DNA of 10,760 nucleotides, taken from positions 1 to 10,760 of the forward strand of contig CABRZL010000068.1 of assembly GCA_902475435.1 (NCBI GenBank). Reading direction: 5' to 3'. The notes beneath the pieces are model-generated. The model was not told the DNA's origin. It did no database searches and was given only the letters and a program-made list of their open reading frames with translations. The translations under genes and the position numbers were made by a program. Below, piece after piece: positions 1 through 6,285 of this stretch. The number at the start of each line of letters is the position of its first letter. The first letter of the stretch is position 1. Origin of the DNA: an uncultured Eubacteriales bacterium. GTDB taxonomy: Bacteria > Bacillota > Clostridia > Oscillospirales > Oscillospiraceae.

Positions 1-1
1 T

Positions 2-994
2 GACAAGGCGTATCATCCTAAGGTGATCTTTGTAGTGGCGTCTTCCATTGCGGCAGTAATTGGCACAGATATTCAAGGTGTTTGTAATTATATGTCTGAT
101 CGAGTCGAAGCGAGGCTGATCTCGTTTGATCAGGGGGGATTTCGGGGAGACTATAGCGTAGGCTGCCAGAGCGTCTGGAAACTGTTAGCGGAGAAATTCC
201 CGAAGCGTGAGATAGAAAAACGGAAAAATACCTACAATCTTTTGGGCGTTTCCGCTGGTGCTTATCGTATTCGTTCCGATGTATGGGAACTGGAGAACTT
301 GATGGAAGAGGCATTCCATATGCAACTCGGTACCTGTTTTTGTCTGAATACCAGTGTTTCTGAGCTGGAGACGGCCGGCGGTGCGGCAATTAATCTGGTG
401 TTGCGGGACGAGGCGCTTTCCTGCGCCAAGGTATTGGAGGAGCGCTTTGGCACTCCAAGCTACCTTGGCGCACCCTATGGTTATCAAGCTACCTTGGAGT
501 GGCTTCAGGGCATTGGAAATATAATTGGGAAACAGCCGGAGGATAAGATAGTGCGGAGGCTTCGGGAAAAAGCCGGGAAGGCAGCATTATATCGGATGTC
601 TGGGATCATGCTGAAACGGGATCGCCCTAAAACTACATTTGTAGGGGAATATCATACGGTAAATGGTCTGGCAAAATTCCTGAAGCAGATGGGAATTGAG
701 GCTGATCACGAAGTTTGCCTTCATTCGTTGAAAACAATTAAAAGACCGGCAGAAACGGTGCATTATTTGGAAACAGAGGGAGAGCGAATCAATATGCTCC
801 GAGAAGTCCACCGTCAGATTGTGTTTGGTGATGACATTTCCATAGGGATGTGCCCAACAGACAATGTCTTTGTTCGTATTGGAATGCCGATGATTCGCGG
901 CGTACAAGTGGCAAACCACTTACCAATCGTTGGTGAAAAAGGAGCAGATACAATTTTGGAACGAGTGGAAGAATATTTTCAGTTGATGCAATAA
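2..994 (+). CDS. Nitrogenase component 1-like oxidoreductase, 5'-truncated by window edge
   Basis: The frame is open from base 2 to the TAA at 992-994 (330 codons). It reads D-K-A-Y-H-P-K-V before the first possible GTG at 23, so the true start lies upstream; roughly the first 80-100 residues of a usual ~420-residue protein are missing. Family signs (nitrogenase component 1 / Oxidored_nitro fold) are PKVIFVVASSIAAVIGTDI, a GGFRGDYSVG segment, NLLGVSAGAYRIRSDVWEL, the run GAPYGYQATLEWLQGIG, and a C-terminal HLPIVGEKGADTILERV. Where NifK-type proteins have Cys in a TTC motif before the IG(D/T)D turn, this one has S-S, so a normal P-cluster ligand seems absent in the visible part. It is therefore unlikely to be a true nitrogenase subunit; nitrogenase-like reductases of tetrapyrrole or thioether type are alternatives. 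Substrate is unknown. A flavodoxin gene starts 15 bases downstream, suggesting an operon with an electron donor. Confidence 0.82.
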   Translation, partial: DKAYHPKVIFVVASSIAAVIGTDIQGVCNYMSDRVEARLISFDQGGFRGDYSVGCQSVWKLLAEKFPKREIEKRKNTYNLLGVSAGAYRIRSDVWELENLMEEAFHMQLGTCFCLNTSVSELETAGGAAINLVLRDEALSCAKVLEERFGTPSYLGAPYGYQATLEWLQGIGNIIGKQPEDKIVRRLREKAGKAALYRMSGIMLKRDRPKTTFVGEYHTVNGLAKFLKQMGIEADHEVCLHSLKTIKRPAETVHYLETEGERINMLREVHRQIVFGDDISIGMCPTDNVFVRIGMPMIRGVQVANHLPIVGEKGADTILERVEEYFQLMQ

Positions 995-1009
995 GAAGGG
1001 AGCGAGCTG

Positions 1010-1558
1010 ATGAAAGTACAGATCATCTACAACAGTCTTTCTGGAAAAACACAGCAGCTGGCGGAATTCCTATATTCAGGACTCGAGGCAGATGAGAAAA
1101 GCATTCACAATTTAAAAGATGGTGTACCAATGCTGAATGGAGATGTTCTGTTATTAGGCTATTGGGTCGACAAAGGAGGGCCTAACAAGACGATGAAAGC
1201 GTTTATGGAAACGCTGGAAGGAAAAAACGTAGGCATTTTTTGTACGCTCGGTTATTATGCGGATTCCTCCCATGGTGTTGGAGCAATTCAGGCCGGAGTA
1301 GACATGTTAAAGGAAAAAAACATTATATTGGGCAGCTATGTCTGCAACGGGGCTGTTTCGGAAGCGGTTATCTCAATGTTTCGAAAAGGTGTCGCCGGAC
1401 CGCATAGTGCTACGCCGGAAAGCGAAATCCGATGGGATATATTAAAAAATCATCCCACGGAGGCAGAAATGGAACTGGCGTTGGAGCGTTTTCGTGAACG
1501 GTTGGAGATTTATCAACGCTTTGCAGCGCAAGAGTTGCCATTTCGCTCTATTGTCTAG
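1010..1558 (+). CDS. Flavodoxin family protein (Flavodoxin_3 type)
   Basis: A 182-residue protein with ATG at 1010, preceded by AAGGGAG (996-1002) at good spacing. The N-terminal beta strand and FMN-phosphate loop read KVQIIYNSLSGKTQQLA (residues 2-18). The middle has GYWVDKGGPNKTMKAFM, followed by GKNVGIFCTLGYYADSSHG, both typical of the flavodoxin-like family in which a W/Y near a D-K-G segment flanks the flavin. This supports an FMN-binding cytoplasmic electron carrier or small flavin reductase. The C-terminal ~50 residues are helical and charged, longer than a classical 140-residue flavodoxin. It sits 15 bases after the nitrogenase-like gene and 3 bases before the DUF3793 gene, so all three are probably cotranscribed. 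Its partner is inferred from position only. The family is well supported; the exact role is not known. Confidence 0.85.
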   Translation: MKVQIIYNSLSGKTQQLAEFLYSGLEADEKSIHNLKDGVPMLNGDVLLLGYWVDKGGPNKTMKAFMETLEGKNVGIFCTLGYYADSSHGVGAIQAGVDMLKEKNIILGSYVCNGAVSEAVISMFRKGVAGPHSATPESEIRWDILKNHPTEAEMELALERFRERLEIYQRFAAQELPFRSIV

Positions 1559-1561
1559 CGC

Positions 1562-2119
1562 ATGATGTCGGAAGAGCAGATGGTTCGGCAATGTGCGCCG
1601 ACATTGGCAGGCGTGAAAACAGGAAGCATATTTCCTGCAAAGTTTGATGGTACGACACAGCTTTTTGAAGAATTGAGGCGGCTCAATGGAGAGCTGCGGC
1701 ACAAAGGCGTTACTGTGGTACCGTTGCGCCACCGCCCAGATTGGGCTCTGATCTATGTATTTCGATTTAGCCAATTGAAACAGGACCTTCGGAATGAGCA
1801 GGCAAAGTTGCTATTGGAGCAGAGAGGGTATCCGGTGCATGATCCGATTCAATGCCTTCGTTTCCTGGTGCGGAGAATGCAGCTTAATGGCGAATTTCCG
1901 CATGAAGTGGGATTGTTTTTGGGATATCCGCCGGAAGATGTAGCGGGATTCCTGAAGAACCCGGTTTGTGGTTATAAATGTGTGGGATACTGGAAAGTAT
2001 ATGGAGATGAACGGTTGGCGAAGCGGCGATTTCAGCAGTATCGTGAATGTACGGAAAAATGCTATCAGCAATGGAGAAATGGTCAAACTGTGGCACAGCT
2101 TGCTGTCAGTATTCCGTAA
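1562..2119 (+). CDS. DUF3793 family protein
   Basis: A 185-residue soluble protein beginning at ATG 1562 (ATG 1565 is equally possible, giving 184). No convincing Shine-Dalgarno precedes it and it starts 3 bases after the flavodoxin stop, so translation is probably coupled. Family-typical features are CAPTLAGVKTGSIF near residues 11-24, FPHEVGLFLGYPPEDVAGF at 112-130 and GYWKVYGDE at 142-150. Cysteines come as C136-x3-C140 and C163-x3-C167 around the GYWKVYGDE block, a possible metal or redox site. The biochemical function of DUF3793 is not known to me; genes of this type recur in Clostridia next to flavodoxins and iron genes, which fits this place. Family assignment rests on motif memory, not on a search. 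Confidence 0.8.
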   Translation: MMSEEQMVRQCAPTLAGVKTGSIFPAKFDGTTQLFEELRRLNGELRHKGVTVVPLRHRPDWALIYVFRFSQLKQDLRNEQAKLLLEQRGYPVHDPIQCLRFLVRRMQLNGEFPHEVGLFLGYPPEDVAGFLKNPVCGYKCVGYWKVYGDERLAKRRFQQYRECTEKCYQQWRNGQTVAQLAVSIP

Positions 2120-2150
2120 ATATTAAGTTATGTTTGAAAGGGGAACACAC

Positions 2151-2576
2151 ATGAGTAAAATAGCAGTGATTTATTGGAGTGGAACGGGCAATACGGAGGC
2201 TATGGCAGAGGCCGTTGCAGAGGGCGCACGTGCCGCAGGCGGCGATGTCTCGTTGGTAACTGCAACGGATTTTGATCCTGCATCGGTGGATTCTTATGAT
2301 GGATTCGCCTTTGGGTGCCCTGCCATGGGTGCAGAATCCTTAGAGGAGGATGAATTTGAGCCCATGTTTACAGCCAGCGAGGGAAAACTGACCGGCAAAC
2401 CTGTTGGGCTGTTTGGGTCCTATGGTTGGGGAGATGGCGAGTGGATGCGAACCTGGATGGAGCGCTGCGCCGCCAATCAGATCAGCCTGGTACAGGACGG
2501 TGTGATATGCAATGACGCGCCGGATCACGACGATGTAGAAAATTGCCGTCAATTGGGTCGCAAACTGGTTGAATAA
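2151..2576 (+). CDS. Short-chain flavodoxin
   Basis: A 141-residue protein. ATG 2151 is preferred over the in-frame ATG at 2130 because AAAGGGG (2137-2143) lies at proper spacing before 2151 and because the protein then starts directly with beta strand 1. The FMN phosphate loop is WSGTGNTEAMA at about residues 9-19. A second flavin loop is seen in FGCPAMGAESLEEDEFEP, and the FGSYGWGDGEWM segment is the canonical third loop of short-chain flavodoxins (G-S-Y-G-W-G-x-G). Length matches the 138-145 residues usual for this family. It is a cytoplasmic one- or two-electron carrier that can replace ferredoxin under iron limitation, which suits its place directly before the feo operon. It begins 31 bases after DUF3793 and is followed by a GU-rich hairpin, so it probably ends the first operon. 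Confidence 0.93.
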   Translation: MSKIAVIYWSGTGNTEAMAEAVAEGARAAGGDVSLVTATDFDPASVDSYDGFAFGCPAMGAESLEEDEFEPMFTASEGKLTGKPVGLFGSYGWGDGEWMRTWMERCAANQISLVQDGVICNDAPDHDDVENCRQLGRKLVE

Positions 2577-2585
2577 AATATTGTA

Positions 2586-2619
2586 CATGGGGTTGCTGTT
2601 AAGGGACAGTGGCCCCGTG
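2586..2619 (+). terminator. Probable hairpin terminator after the flavodoxin operon
   Basis: Fourteen bases at 2586-2599 pair with 2606-2619 around the loop TAAGGG. The stem starts with CATGGGG/CCCCGTG and includes four G-U pairs. The following sequence (TTGGCAATTTA) is only a weak T-tract, so termination may be partial. Position, 10 bases after the flavodoxin stop, supports a terminator role. Confidence 0.5.
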
Positions 2620-2709
2620 TTGGCAATTTAGAATTGTTTACGATAGAAATTCAAATTGAATATGATTCCGCAGTGAAATGGCGATTCTCAACAATCTGCA
2701 CAAAACAAG

Positions 2710-2727
2710 GGTTAGCTTATGCTAATT
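2710..2727 (+). promoter_or_regulatory. Operator-like inverted repeat, site 1
   Basis: GGTTAG-CTTATG-CTAATT. The core TTAGC-TTAT-GCTAA is perfectly symmetric. It shares the TTAG-N6-CTAA pattern with three other sites around the feo genes and lies about 60 bases upstream of the -35 box of the feo promoter. DtxR/IdeR family boxes have related TTAGG...CCTAA half-sites; binding here is inferred. Confidence 0.5.
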
Positions 2728-2770
2728 AAAAGTACAAATCCACAAAATGCAAAAAGTGTAATAGAAGTTC

Positions 2771-2799
2771 TTGACAAAGTGATGGGATAAGAGTATGAT
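2771..2799 (+). promoter_or_regulatory. Sigma-A type promoter for the feo operon
   Basis: A perfect -35 box TTGACA (2771-2776) is followed after exactly 17 bases by TATGAT (2794-2799). Transcription would start near 2806, within the inverted repeat at 2807-2824, leaving an untranslated leader of about 84 bases before feoA1. A weaker TTTACG-N18-TATGAT candidate ends at 2666 upstream; I give it little weight. Confidence 0.8.
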
Positions 2800-2806
2800 G
2801 TTTATT

Positions 2807-2824
2807 GGTTAGGGAAACCTAACC
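2807..2824 (+). promoter_or_regulatory. Operator overlapping the feo transcription start, site 2
   Basis: GGTTAG-GGAAAC-CTAACC, a perfect inverted repeat; the symmetry extends to TTGGTTAGG-GAAA-CCTAACCAA (2805-2826). It covers the predicted +1 of the feo promoter, the classic place for a repressor to block transcription. The half-site TTAGG/CCTAA resembles DtxR/IdeR iron boxes (known consensus TTAGGTTAGSCTAACCTWA). The cognate protein is not proven; the DtxR-like gene at 5841 is the local candidate. Confidence 0.72.
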
Positions 2825-2840
2825 AAAGTTTATAATCCAT

Positions 2841-2858
2841 GGTTAGTAGCACCTAATC
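2841..2858 (+). promoter_or_regulatory. Operator-like inverted repeat, site 3
   Basis: GGTTAG-TAGCAC-CTAATC lies in the feoA1 leader, with its start 34 bases after the start of site 2. That is close to three helical turns, so two dimers could bind on the same face of the DNA. The outer half-sites are imperfectly symmetric but match site 4 at 12 of 12 arm positions. Confidence 0.6.
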
Positions 2859-2889
2859 AAAAAATAGAAGGTTGTAAGAAGGTGAAGAT

Positions 2890-3102
2890 ATGATGCCGCT
2901 TTCCTTAGCAACAATTGGAGAAGAAAATACTATCCGGCGGATAGGCGGAAAACCAGAGGTAAAAAAACATTTGGAAAATCTGGGGTTTGTAGCCGGCAGT
3001 ACTGTCAAGGTAATTACCATGATGGGAGGAAATATCATTGTCCAAGTGAAGGATGCGCGGGTTGCCATCAGTTGTGAAATGGCACAGAAGATTATGGTGT
3101 AA
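2890..3102 (+). CDS. feoA: FeoA family ferrous iron transport protein (first copy)
   Basis: A 70-residue cytoplasmic protein with ATG at 2890 (a second ATG at 2893 is also usable) behind AGAAGGTG (about 2877-2884). It has the FeoA SH3-like pattern: an initial hydrophobic strand, IRRIGGKPEVKKHLENLGF, then GSTVKVITMMGGNIIVQVKD and a final strand ARVAISCEMAQKIMV. The family partners with FeoB at the membrane and is thought to modulate its activity. It is the first gene behind the operator-bearing promoter and lies 38 bases before a second feoA. The second copy is only distantly similar, so this is not a recent duplication; tandem feoA genes are common in Clostridia. Stop at 3100-3102. Confidence 0.9.
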   Translation: MMPLSLATIGEENTIRRIGGKPEVKKHLENLGFVAGSTVKVITMMGGNIIVQVKDARVAISCEMAQKIMV

Positions 3103-3140
3103 TATGGTTTTCTGTGTAAGAAATAAAGGAGGAATTGTAG

Positions 3141-3362
3141 ATGAAAACCCTGAGAAGCGCCAAGGTAGGGGATACCGCCAAGGTAGTGAAACTCCATGGC
3201 GAGGGCGCAGTGAAGCGCCGGATCATGGATATGGGTATTACAAAAGGGATAGAGGTACATATCCGCAAGGTTGCACCTTTGGGAGATCCGGTGGAAGTGA
3301 CTGTGCGAGGTTATGAGCTGTCCATTCGGAAAGCTGACGCAGAGATGATTGAGATCGAGTGA
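3141..3362 (+). CDS. feoA: FeoA family ferrous iron transport protein (second copy)
   Basis: A 73-residue protein with ATG at 3141 behind a strong AAAGGAGGA (3126-3134). The pattern is the compact FeoA domain: SAKVGDTAKVVKLHGEGA, then KRRIMDMGITKGIEV (the conserved R-x-x-x-M/L-G-h-x-x-G core), HIRKVAPLGDPVEVTVRG and a last strand YELSIRKADAEMIEIE. This is the more canonical of the two FeoA proteins: D-P-V-E-V-x-V-R-G-Y-x-L-S-I-R-x-x-(E/D)-A is the family hallmark. It probably binds FeoB as a small SH3-like regulator in the cytoplasm. It is separated from feoB by 71 bases that contain an operator-like inverted repeat (3395-3412), so feoB may have extra local control. Confidence 0.95.
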   Translation: MKTLRSAKVGDTAKVVKLHGEGAVKRRIMDMGITKGIEVHIRKVAPLGDPVEVTVRGYELSIRKADAEMIEIE

Positions 3363-3394
3363 TCTCCAGAGGGAACCCTATTTTTTTCAGTAAC

Positions 3395-3412
3395 GGTTAG
3401 TAATATCTAATC
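3395..3412 (+). promoter_or_regulatory. Operator-like inverted repeat between feoA2 and feoB, site 4
   Basis: GGTTAG-TAATAT-CTAATC has the same arms as site 3 and ends 21 bases before the feoB start. I see no good -35/-10 pair here, so a bound repressor could act as a roadblock or the site could serve an undetected internal promoter. A T7 run (3381-3387) lies just upstream without a convincing stem. Confidence 0.5.
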
Positions 3413-3433
3413 TTGAAAGAGAGGAAGGCTATT

Positions 3434-5578
3434 ATGGATTTGAGAATTGCCCTGGCGGGCAACCCGAACAGCGGTAAAACTACATTGTTTAACGCGCTGA
3501 CCGGCGCAAACCAGTTCGTTGGCAACTGGCCCGGCGTCACGGTGGAAAAGAAGGAAGGAAAACTGAAAAAGCATGAAGGAGTTACTGTCACAGATCTTCC
3601 CGGTATCTATTCGCTGTCTCCATACACATTAGAGGAGGTTGTAGCGCGGGATTACCTGATCAAGGAGCGTCCGGATGTCATTTTAAATATTGTGGACGGC
3701 ACCAACCTTGAACGGAATTTGTATCTGACCACACAGCTCACAGAGCTTGGAATTCCTGTGGTAGTTGCAGTCAACATGATGGATGTTGTTAAAAAGAATG
3801 GCGACAAAATCAATATACAAGAGTTGTCACGGGAACTGGGCTGCAAAGTTGTGGAGATTTCAGCACTGAAAGGCATCGGTGTTATGGAAGCCGCGGAAGC
3901 TGCCATTACTGCGGCAAAAAGCGCAAAGACAATTCCAATGCATACTTTCTCTGGTGTGGTAGAACATACGATTGCACATATTGAGGAAGCAGCGGTACAT
4001 AGCATGCCAGAAGAGCAACAGCGGTGGTATGCCATTAAAATCTTTGAGCGGGACGATAAGGTGTTGGAACAGCTGCACCTTAGCAAAGATGTCTTGAGTC
4101 ACATTGAAAATGATATCAAGGCCGCAGAAGCAGAGTTGGATGATGATGCGGAGAGCATTATCACCAATGAACGCTATGTGTACATCGCTTCTCTTATGAA
4201 AGGGTGCTATCACAAGAAATCAAAGGGGCAATTATCCACCTCTGACAAAATTGATAAAGTGATTACAAACCGCTGGGCAGCTCTTCCGATTTTTGCTGTG
4301 GTCATGTTTGCAGTATACTGGATTGCCATGGGGCCCTTCGGTTCGTTCTTGACAGACTGGACAAACGATGTGCTGGGAACAGAGTGGTTGGTAGAAATTC
4401 CACGGGCAGCACTGGAAGGCTGGGGTACGGCCGATTGGCTGGTTGGCCTGATTTGTGATGGTGCGCTGGCCGGTGTGGGCGCTGTTTTAGGCTTTGTACC
4501 GCAAATGCTGGTGTTGTTCCTGCTGCTGGCGATTCTGGAAGATTGCGGATATATGGCTCGTATTGCGTTCATTATGGATCGTATTTTCCGGAAATTTGGC
4601 CTTTCTGGCAAATCTTTTATTCCTATGCTGATCGGTACCGGATGCGGCGTCCCTGGCGTTATGGCGTCCCGTACCATTGAAAATGAGCGTGACCGCCGCA
4701 TGACAATTATGACTACCTGCTTTATTCCGTGTGGCGCGAAAATGCCGATTATCGGTTTGATTGCCGGGGCCTTGTTCGGCGGAAGCGGACTGGTGGCTGT
4801 GTCTGCGTACTTTATCGGCGTGGCTGCGATCATCATCTCTGGAATTATTTTAAAGAAAACGAAGCCGTTTGCCGGTGATCCGGCGCCTTTTGTTATGGAG
4901 TTGCCCGCTTATCACCTGCCCACCGTGGGAAATGTGCTTCGCGGCATGTGGGAGCGCGGCTGGTCCTTTATCAAAAAGGCCGGTACAATTATTCTTCTTT
5001 CCTCCATTATCCTTTGGTTCCTCCAGGGCTTCGGTTGGGAAGACGGTTCCTTTGGCATGGTAGAAGATATGAACAATTCCGTATTGGCTGCCATTGGCAA
5101 TGCTATTTGCGTTATCTTTGCGCCGCTGGGCTTTGGAAACTGGAAGGCAACTGTGGCGACTATCACCGGCTTGATTGCCAAGGAGAATGTGGTAGCGACA
5201 TTCGGTATTCTTTATCAGTATGCTGGCGAGTTGGCCGAAAACGGCGATGAAATCTGGAGCCTGGTTGCACAGGATTATACCCAGCTGTCGGCTTACAGCT
5301 TTATGATTTTCAACTTACTGTGCGCACCTTGTTTTGCGGCGATGGGCGCCATCAAACGGGAAATGAACAACTGGAAGTGGACCTGCTTTGCCATTGGATA
5401 TATGTGCGTATTTGCCTATGCGGTGGCGTTGATCGTCTATCAGGTGGGCAGTGTTTTCACAGGTAATATCAATGTAGTGGGACTGATCTGCGCTCTGGTG
5501 GTTTTGGGCATTATCCTATACATGCTCTTCAAGCCTTATCACGAGTCTGAACGTTTGACCAAAGCTGTTAAGGTTTAA
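3434..5578 (+). CDS. feoB: Ferrous iron transport protein B (FeoB)
   Basis: A 714-residue Fe2+ transporter with an N-terminal G domain and a polytopic membrane domain. ATG 3434 is preferred over the in-frame TTG at 3413 because GAGAGGAAGG (3419-3428) precedes it and MDLRIALAG is the normal FeoB beginning. G motifs: G1 GNPNSGKT (9-16), switch region GNWPGVTVEKKEG (30-42), G3 DLPG (54-57), G4 NMMD (114-117), G5 SALKG (143-147). A helical regulatory segment follows to about residue 260. The membrane part has the conserved Gate-like segments, FIPMLIGTGCGVPGVMASR with its Cys, TTCFIPCGAKMPI, and LLCAPCFAAMGAIKREM. The protein is full length for a Firmicute FeoB and shows no break. It imports ferrous iron across the cytoplasmic membrane with FeoA. 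Downstream, 25 bases away, is the usual small Cys-rich partner. Confidence 0.98.
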   Translation: MDLRIALAGNPNSGKTTLFNALTGANQFVGNWPGVTVEKKEGKLKKHEGVTVTDLPGIYSLSPYTLEEVVARDYLIKERPDVILNIVDGTNLERNLYLTTQLTELGIPVVVAVNMMDVVKKNGDKINIQELSRELGCKVVEISALKGIGVMEAAEAAITAAKSAKTIPMHTFSGVVEHTIAHIEEAAVHSMPEEQQRWYAIKIFERDDKVLEQLHLSKDVLSHIENDIKAAEAELDDDAESIITNERYVYIASLMKGCYHKKSKGQLSTSDKIDKVITNRWAALPIFAVVMFAVYWIAMGPFGSFLTDWTNDVLGTEWLVEIPRAALEGWGTADWLVGLICDGALAGVGAVLGFVPQMLVLFLLLAILEDCGYMARIAFIMDRIFRKFGLSGKSFIPMLIGTGCGVPGVMASRTIENERDRRMTIMTTCFIPCGAKMPIIGLIAGALFGGSGLVAVSAYFIGVAAIIISGIILKKTKPFAGDPAPFVMELPAYHLPTVGNVLRGMWERGWSFIKKAGTIILLSSIILWFLQGFGWEDGSFGMVEDMNNSVLAAIGNAICVIFAPLGFGNWKATVATITGLIAKENVVATFGILYQYAGELAENGDEIWSLVAQDYTQLSAYSFMIFNLLCAPCFAAMGAIKREMNNWKWTCFAIGYMCVFAYAVALIVYQVGSVFTGNINVVGLICALVVLGIILYMLFKPYHESERLTKAVKV

Positions 5579-5603
5579 TATGTTTTTCAAAGGAGGAATT
5601 TCT

Positions 5604-5777
5604 ATGATCGCATGGATTACAGCCAATCTTGCAACGATTTTGATTACTCTGGTGTTGATTGCCGTTGTTGCACTGATTCTATTCAGCATGCGACGGGATA
5701 AGCGAAAGGGCAAATCCTCCTGCGGCTGTGGGTGTCAGGGCTGCGCTATGAGGGGAGCATGCCATCCAAAGCGGTGA
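5604..5777 (+). CDS. FeoB-associated Cys-rich membrane protein
   Basis: A 57-residue protein. The start at 5604 follows a strong AAAGGAGGA about nine bases upstream; the longer reading from 5580 would include the ribosome binding site and is rejected. One transmembrane helix (about residues 3-27) is followed by the basic stretch RRDKRKGK and a Cys cluster, C-G-C-G-C-x2-C-x5-C-H. Basic residues after the helix suggest the Cys tail is cytoplasmic. This is the small protein family that follows feoB in many Firmicutes. The cluster could bind Fe2+ or an Fe-S centre near the FeoB exit, analogous in position to FeoC of enterobacteria, though that role is inferred. It closes the feo operon, eight bases before a strong terminator. 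Confidence 0.92.
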   Translation: MIAWITANLATILITLVLIAVVALILFSMRRDKRKGKSSCGCGCQGCAMRGACHPKR

Positions 5778-5784
5778 TAAAGAA

Positions 5785-5824
5785 GGGAGATGTGGGAGCT
5801 GCTCCCGCATCTCTCTTTCCTTTT
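5785..5824 (+). terminator. Rho-independent terminator of the feo operon
   Basis: Fourteen bases at 5785-5798 (GGGAGATGTGGGAG) pair with 5802-5815 (CTCCCGCATCTCTC), with two G-U pairs and a three-base CTG loop, followed by the T-rich tail TTTCCTTTT (5816-5824). No clear promoter is seen between here and the next gene at 5841, so some readthrough may supply the downstream regulator. Confidence 0.85.
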
Positions 5825-5840
5825 GAAACGGGGGTAGCAA

Positions 5841-6248
5841 ATGACAAATCAGAACCTGACGGCTTCTAATATTAAGTACCTGCTGACTGTAGCGGTTCTT
5901 TTGGAAAAGGACAGAGGTGTCCGTTGCGTGGATGTGGCGAAGTATTTGAATGTAGCGCGGCCGAGCGCGCTCAGGGCACTAGAATGTTTACAAAGCCTGA
6001 AGCTGCTGTGCAGGGATGAATGCGGCGTATGGGATTTGACAAAGTATGGAACGAGCATGGCAAAGCAATATCATCACTTTTACAAAATCGTTTGGGACTT
6101 CTTTTGTCAGCTATTACCTCCGACGGCTGACCGGGTGGCGGTTACCTATGCATTGCTGGCGGAGATACCGCTAAAGGATATGGATTTTGTTTGTCAAAAA
6201 CTGCAGGCAAAATCAAATGACGAAATTTCCGTCAGTAAATTCTCTTAA
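5841..6248 (+). CDS. DtxR/MntR-like winged-helix transcriptional regulator
   Basis: A 135-residue protein with ATG at 5841 behind CGGGGG (5829-5834). The N-terminal half has the DtxR-type arrangement: ASNIKYLLTVAVLLEKD, then a helix-turn-helix at about residues 26-55 (VRCVDVAKYLNVARPSALRA), and a wing ending VWDLTKYG (63-70), matching the family pattern '...L T x x G ...'. The following helix contains YHHFYKIVWDFF (77-88), in the place of the first metal-ligand His. The second ligand block, usually C/E-x2-E-H, appears here as ALLAEIPL, so the normal Glu-His pair seems lost. There is no SH3-like third domain. It is a plausible controller of the TTAG-N6-CTAA sites around feo, either as an altered metal sensor or through another signal. 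It lies 37 bases before the AraC-type gene start. Confidence 0.78.
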   Translation: MTNQNLTASNIKYLLTVAVLLEKDRGVRCVDVAKYLNVARPSALRALECLQSLKLLCRDECGVWDLTKYGTSMAKQYHHFYKIVWDFFCQLLPPTADRVAVTYALLAEIPLKDMDFVCQKLQAKSNDEISVSKFS

Positions 6249-6285
6249 AGCTGGAAGACAGTTGAATATTGATAGAGAAGGAAGT

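Noticed and set aside
18..2588. Several minus-strand open frames of 60-185 codons over the first operon
   Set aside because: They mirror clear plus-strand genes, have no ribosome binding sites or family motifs, and have shadow-like composition.
3351..3387. GAGATC-GAGT-GATCTC hairpin and a T7 run after feoA2 as a terminator
   Set aside because: The six-pair stem overlaps the feoA2 stop and is 14 bases away from the T-run, and feoB clearly belongs with feoA; not a convincing terminator.
4210..4836. A 208-codon minus-strand frame inside feoB
   Set aside because: It lies wholly antisense to the conserved FeoB membrane domain, and its composition (rich in Pro, Ser, Ile, Thr) is typical of reverse-complement reading.
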